DNA of 6,273 nucleotides from Phycisphaerae bacterium. Its GTDB lineage: Bacteria; Planctomycetota; Phycisphaerae; UBA1845; PWPN01. The translations under genes and the position numbers were made by a program. This document shows positions 4,488-6,273 of the stretch, in pieces. The notes beneath the pieces were generated by a model that was not told the DNA's origin, searched no databases, and saw nothing but the letters and a program-made list of their open reading frames with translations. The first letter of the stretch is position 1. The number at the start of each line of letters is the position of its first letter. The DNA is taken from assembly GCA_003557125.1 (NCBI GenBank), contig PWPN01000190.1, forward strand, positions 1 through 6,273, in the 5' to 3' direction.

Positions 4488-5552
4488 ATGAGTCAGCTGC
4501 CCTCACCGCAACCCTTGGCCAAACGCCAATTCGCCAGCGACAACTACAGCGGCATCTGCCCGGAAGCGTTCGAAGCGATCCGCCAGGCCAACCATGGCCA
4601 TGCCCCTGCCTACGGCGAAGACGAATGGACGCGCAAGGTCTGCGATCTGCTTCGCGAGTTTTTCGAGAAAGACTGCGAGGTTTTTTTCACGATCAACGGC
4701 ACGGCCGCCAATGCGCTGGCGGTGGCTACGCTCTGTAAGCCCTACCACTCGATCATCTGCCATGAGACCTCGCACCTGGAGACCGATGAATGCGGTGCGC
4801 CGGAATTCTTTTCCAACGGGACCAAGATCCTCGTGGTCGGCGGGCAGGAGGGTAAACCCGACCTGGAAGCTGTCGAACGGACCGTCAAACGCCGTTCGGA
4901 CATCCATTATCCCAAACCCAGGGCGTTGAGCATCACGCAGGCTACCGAGCTGGGTACGGTCTACTCGACTGAAGAAATGGGTCGTGTCGCCGAGTTGGCC
5001 GACCGACTCGACCTGACCCTCCACATGGACGGGGCACGGCTGGGCAATGCGCTGGCCTCGCTCGATGTCGCCCCCAAGGAGGTAACCTGGAAAGTCGGCG
5101 TCGAAGTCGTCTGCCTCGGAGGCGTCAAGAACGGTCTGGAAATCGGTGACGCGGTCGTCTTTTTCGATCGTGAGCGGGCTGCGGAGTTCGACTATCGCTG
5201 CAAGCAGGCAGGTCAGCTCTGTTCGAAAATGCGTTTCATCGCAGCCGGCTGGATCGGCGTGCTGGAAAGCGGCGCCTGGCTTCGCAATGCCCGACACGCC
5301 AACGCCTGTGCCGAACGTCTCGAAAAACAGCTCCGCACAATCCCCGGCCTGCGGATCATGTTCCCGCGACAGGCCAACTCGGTCTTCGTGGAGATGGATC
5401 CGCGCGTGGCTGCGGCTCTCGCCGAACGGGGATGGATCTTCTACTCCTTCATCGGCGTGGGCGGCGCACGTTTCATGTGCTCATGGGATACGACCTACGA
5501 AGACGTCGATGCGCTGGCAGGGGATATCCGGGCCCTGGCCGAGCGTGCATGA
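4488..5552 (+). CDS. ltaE: Low-specificity L-threonine aldolase (PLP-dependent)
   Basis: The enzyme cleaves L-threonine or allo-threonine to glycine and acetaldehyde in the cytoplasm. It is a fold-type I PLP protein of 354 residues, close to the family's usual 330-360. Visible motifs are FASDNYSGICPEAFEAI at the N-terminus, the phosphate-binding loop INGTAANALA (70-79), CHETSH with DECGAPEFF (91-108), HMDGARLGNAL (179-189, Asp181 for the cofactor nitrogen), CLGGVKNGLEIGDAVVFF (209-226, Lys214 as Schiff-base lysine), and RFMCSWDTT (328-336, Arg328 for the substrate carboxylate). The GGVKNG form is the subgroup differing from the E. coli LtaE active-site sequence. The start at 4488 is set by GGAGGAG about four bases upstream and by the family N-terminus, although the frame is open further back. 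It stands alone, with divergent and convergent neighbours. Confidence 0.95.
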   Translation: MSQLPSPQPLAKRQFASDNYSGICPEAFEAIRQANHGHAPAYGEDEWTRKVCDLLREFFEKDCEVFFTINGTAANALAVATLCKPYHSIICHETSHLETDECGAPEFFSNGTKILVVGGQEGKPDLEAVERTVKRRSDIHYPKPRALSITQATELGTVYSTEEMGRVAELADRLDLTLHMDGARLGNALASLDVAPKEVTWKVGVEVVCLGGVKNGLEIGDAVVFFDRERAAEFDYRCKQAGQLCSKMRFIAAGWIGVLESGAWLRNARHANACAERLEKQLRTIPGLRIMFPRQANSVFVEMDPRVAAALAERGWIFYSFIGVGGARFMCSWDTTYEDVDALAGDIRALAERA

Positions 5553-5587
5553 TCCATGCGAGCGCACCCGTTGCTGCTGCACTCAGA

Positions 5588-5605
5588 ATGCCACCCAAAT
5601 GGCAT
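5588..5605 (+). terminator. Possible weak terminator between convergent genes
   Basis: ATGCCA and TGGCAT form a perfect 6-bp stem with loop CCCAAA in the 66-base gap between the two convergent stop codons. Only CTTATT follows, so the T-run is poor. The stem's right arm also begins a direct repeat, TGGCATCTT at 5600 and 5611. The position supports transcript-end function but the strength does not. Confidence 0.3.
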
Positions 5606-5618
5606 CTTATTGGCATCT

Positions 5619-6273
5619 TCAAGGTCCTGGCTCAACCTGCGACGGGGCAGGGATCGGCACGCCGATCTCCTGGAGGGCGGCGCGAAGGTCGATCATGCGA
5701 AGCGATTCGGGCAATTCGCCGGCCATCGACATCGCGAAGGCCAACGAGCTGAGCGGCCGCAGGTTGCCGTGCAGCGATTGCATCGGCAGGCGTTCGGCGA
5801 TGAAGTCGCTACCGACCGCGTATTCATCCCCGAGGCTGAGCATGACGTCGGGCTCGTGGATGACCAGGCCGTCGAATGCACGCCACAGGCGATACACTGC
5901 GTCCGGGAAGACATGGTCGATCGTGGCTTCGAAGAGCACCTCGTCGCGGATAAAACCGTCTTGATCCACCTGGCCCCGTTCGGCAAGCTCATCCACGATG
6001 CAGGCAAGCTTCAGCGGATCGCCCACCTCGGCCCGGTAGCGAAAACCGGCGGCGTTGCGGTCGATGCGGGCCCGTCCCGTACGGCTGAAGACGACCACTT
6101 CGTGCCCGGCAGCTGTTCCATCCGTAGGCCTATGCTTGAAGCTGGCCAATTCCACGCCTTCCAGTGCGATGACATCGCCGGCCACGCGCTCCGGCTGGAG
6201 CGTATAAATGACCGCACAGTTGACGACGCCGAACTCCGGAACAGCCACCTCGTCAGGGTGCCGGAGCGGGCCG
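5619..6273 (-). CDS. C-terminal part of a probable alkaline-phosphatase-superfamily protein, cut by window edge
   Basis: The minus-strand frame is open from the window edge; a GTG at 6248 is internal, since eight more codons (GPLRHPDE) precede it. About 217 residues are visible. The end pattern resembles type I phosphodiesterase/nucleotide pyrophosphatase members of the alkaline phosphatase superfamily: DVMLSLGDEYAVGSDF, then SLHGNLRPLSSLAFAM with a His-Gly about 50 residues from the end (the place of the late metal-binding His), then LRMIDLRAALQEIGVPIP, which matches the usual D-x-x-x-x-hydrophobic-Gly-hydrophobic-Pro close of the domain. The earlier VVVFSRTGRARIDR and EVGDPLKL segments fit a cap insert seen in such proteins. 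The Ser/Thr nucleophile and most metal ligands lie outside the window, so activity cannot be judged. The identification is by eye and moderate. The final APSQVEPGP is a short disordered tail. Confidence 0.5.
   Translation of the reverse strand, partial: GPLRHPDEVAVPEFGVVNCAVIYTLQPERVAGDVIALEGVELASFKHRPTDGTAAGHEVVVFSRTGRARIDRNAAGFRYRAEVGDPLKLACIVDELAERGQVDQDGFIRDEVLFEATIDHVFPDAVYRLWRAFDGLVIHEPDVMLSLGDEYAVGSDFIAERLPMQSLHGNLRPLSSLAFAMSMAGELPESLRMIDLRAALQEIGVPIPAPSQVEPGP

Noticed and set aside
4503..5297. Minus-strand 264-residue open frame antisense to threonine aldolase
   Set aside because: It mirrors the codon structure of a certain gene and shows no recognisable domain.

Overview
The window is a GC-rich bacterial chromosome segment. 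It holds the first part of an F-type ATP synthase operon on the minus strand, a minus-strand gene for a stand-alone cobalamin-binding-fold protein, a plus-strand L-threonine aldolase gene, and the 3' part of a minus-strand gene that looks like an alkaline-phosphatase-superfamily enzyme. The lineage is inferred, not proven. The c subunit (ALIEGFTFLALVV around the key Glu), a b subunit with an apparent cleavable N-terminal leader, and two small membrane genes ahead of atpB together suggest Planctomycetota or a relative.

Minus strand, 2893 down to 1: a good sigma70-type promoter (TTGACG-17-TAGACT) precedes atpZ-like, atpI-like, atpB (a), atpE (c), atpF (b) and the first 57 codons of atpH (delta), which runs off the left edge. 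The first three genes are joined by ATGA stop/start overlaps, and atpE is set apart by an 81-base gap. The catalytic F1 genes should lie to the left of the window.

Minus strand, 3868 down to 2941: a 253-residue protein has a helical cap domain and a Rossmann-like B12-binding domain, like the light sensor CarH/LitR but without a DNA-binding domain. The cap keeps the EH pair of the CarH W-x9-EH motif but has Tyr for Trp, and the usual lower-ligand His is Glu. It ends with a KK-RRRRRR tract. A 19-codon upstream ORF with an AGGAGG ribosome site ends in an ATGA overlap with its start. A long GC hairpin followed by TTTTCCTTT probably terminates this transcript just before the atp promoter.

Divergent intergenic region, 3869-4487: no convincing protein gene apart from the upstream ORF. 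It has an AT-rich core with an 11-bp perfect inverted repeat (4002-4039), a 12-bp perfect palindrome (3943-3954) and several GAAAAT half-sites, which could be regulator-binding sites. Its right half is probably the promoter and long leader of the threonine aldolase gene.

Plus strand, 4488-5552: low-specificity L-threonine aldolase (PLP enzyme). It converges on the partial minus-strand gene at 5619-6273, with a small hairpin and a TGGCATCTT direct repeat between them. I found no tRNA, rRNA, CRISPR array, insertion sequence or known riboswitch. The part that looks least described is the cobalamin-fold protein with its altered ligand residues, coupled leader ORF and palindrome-rich upstream region.
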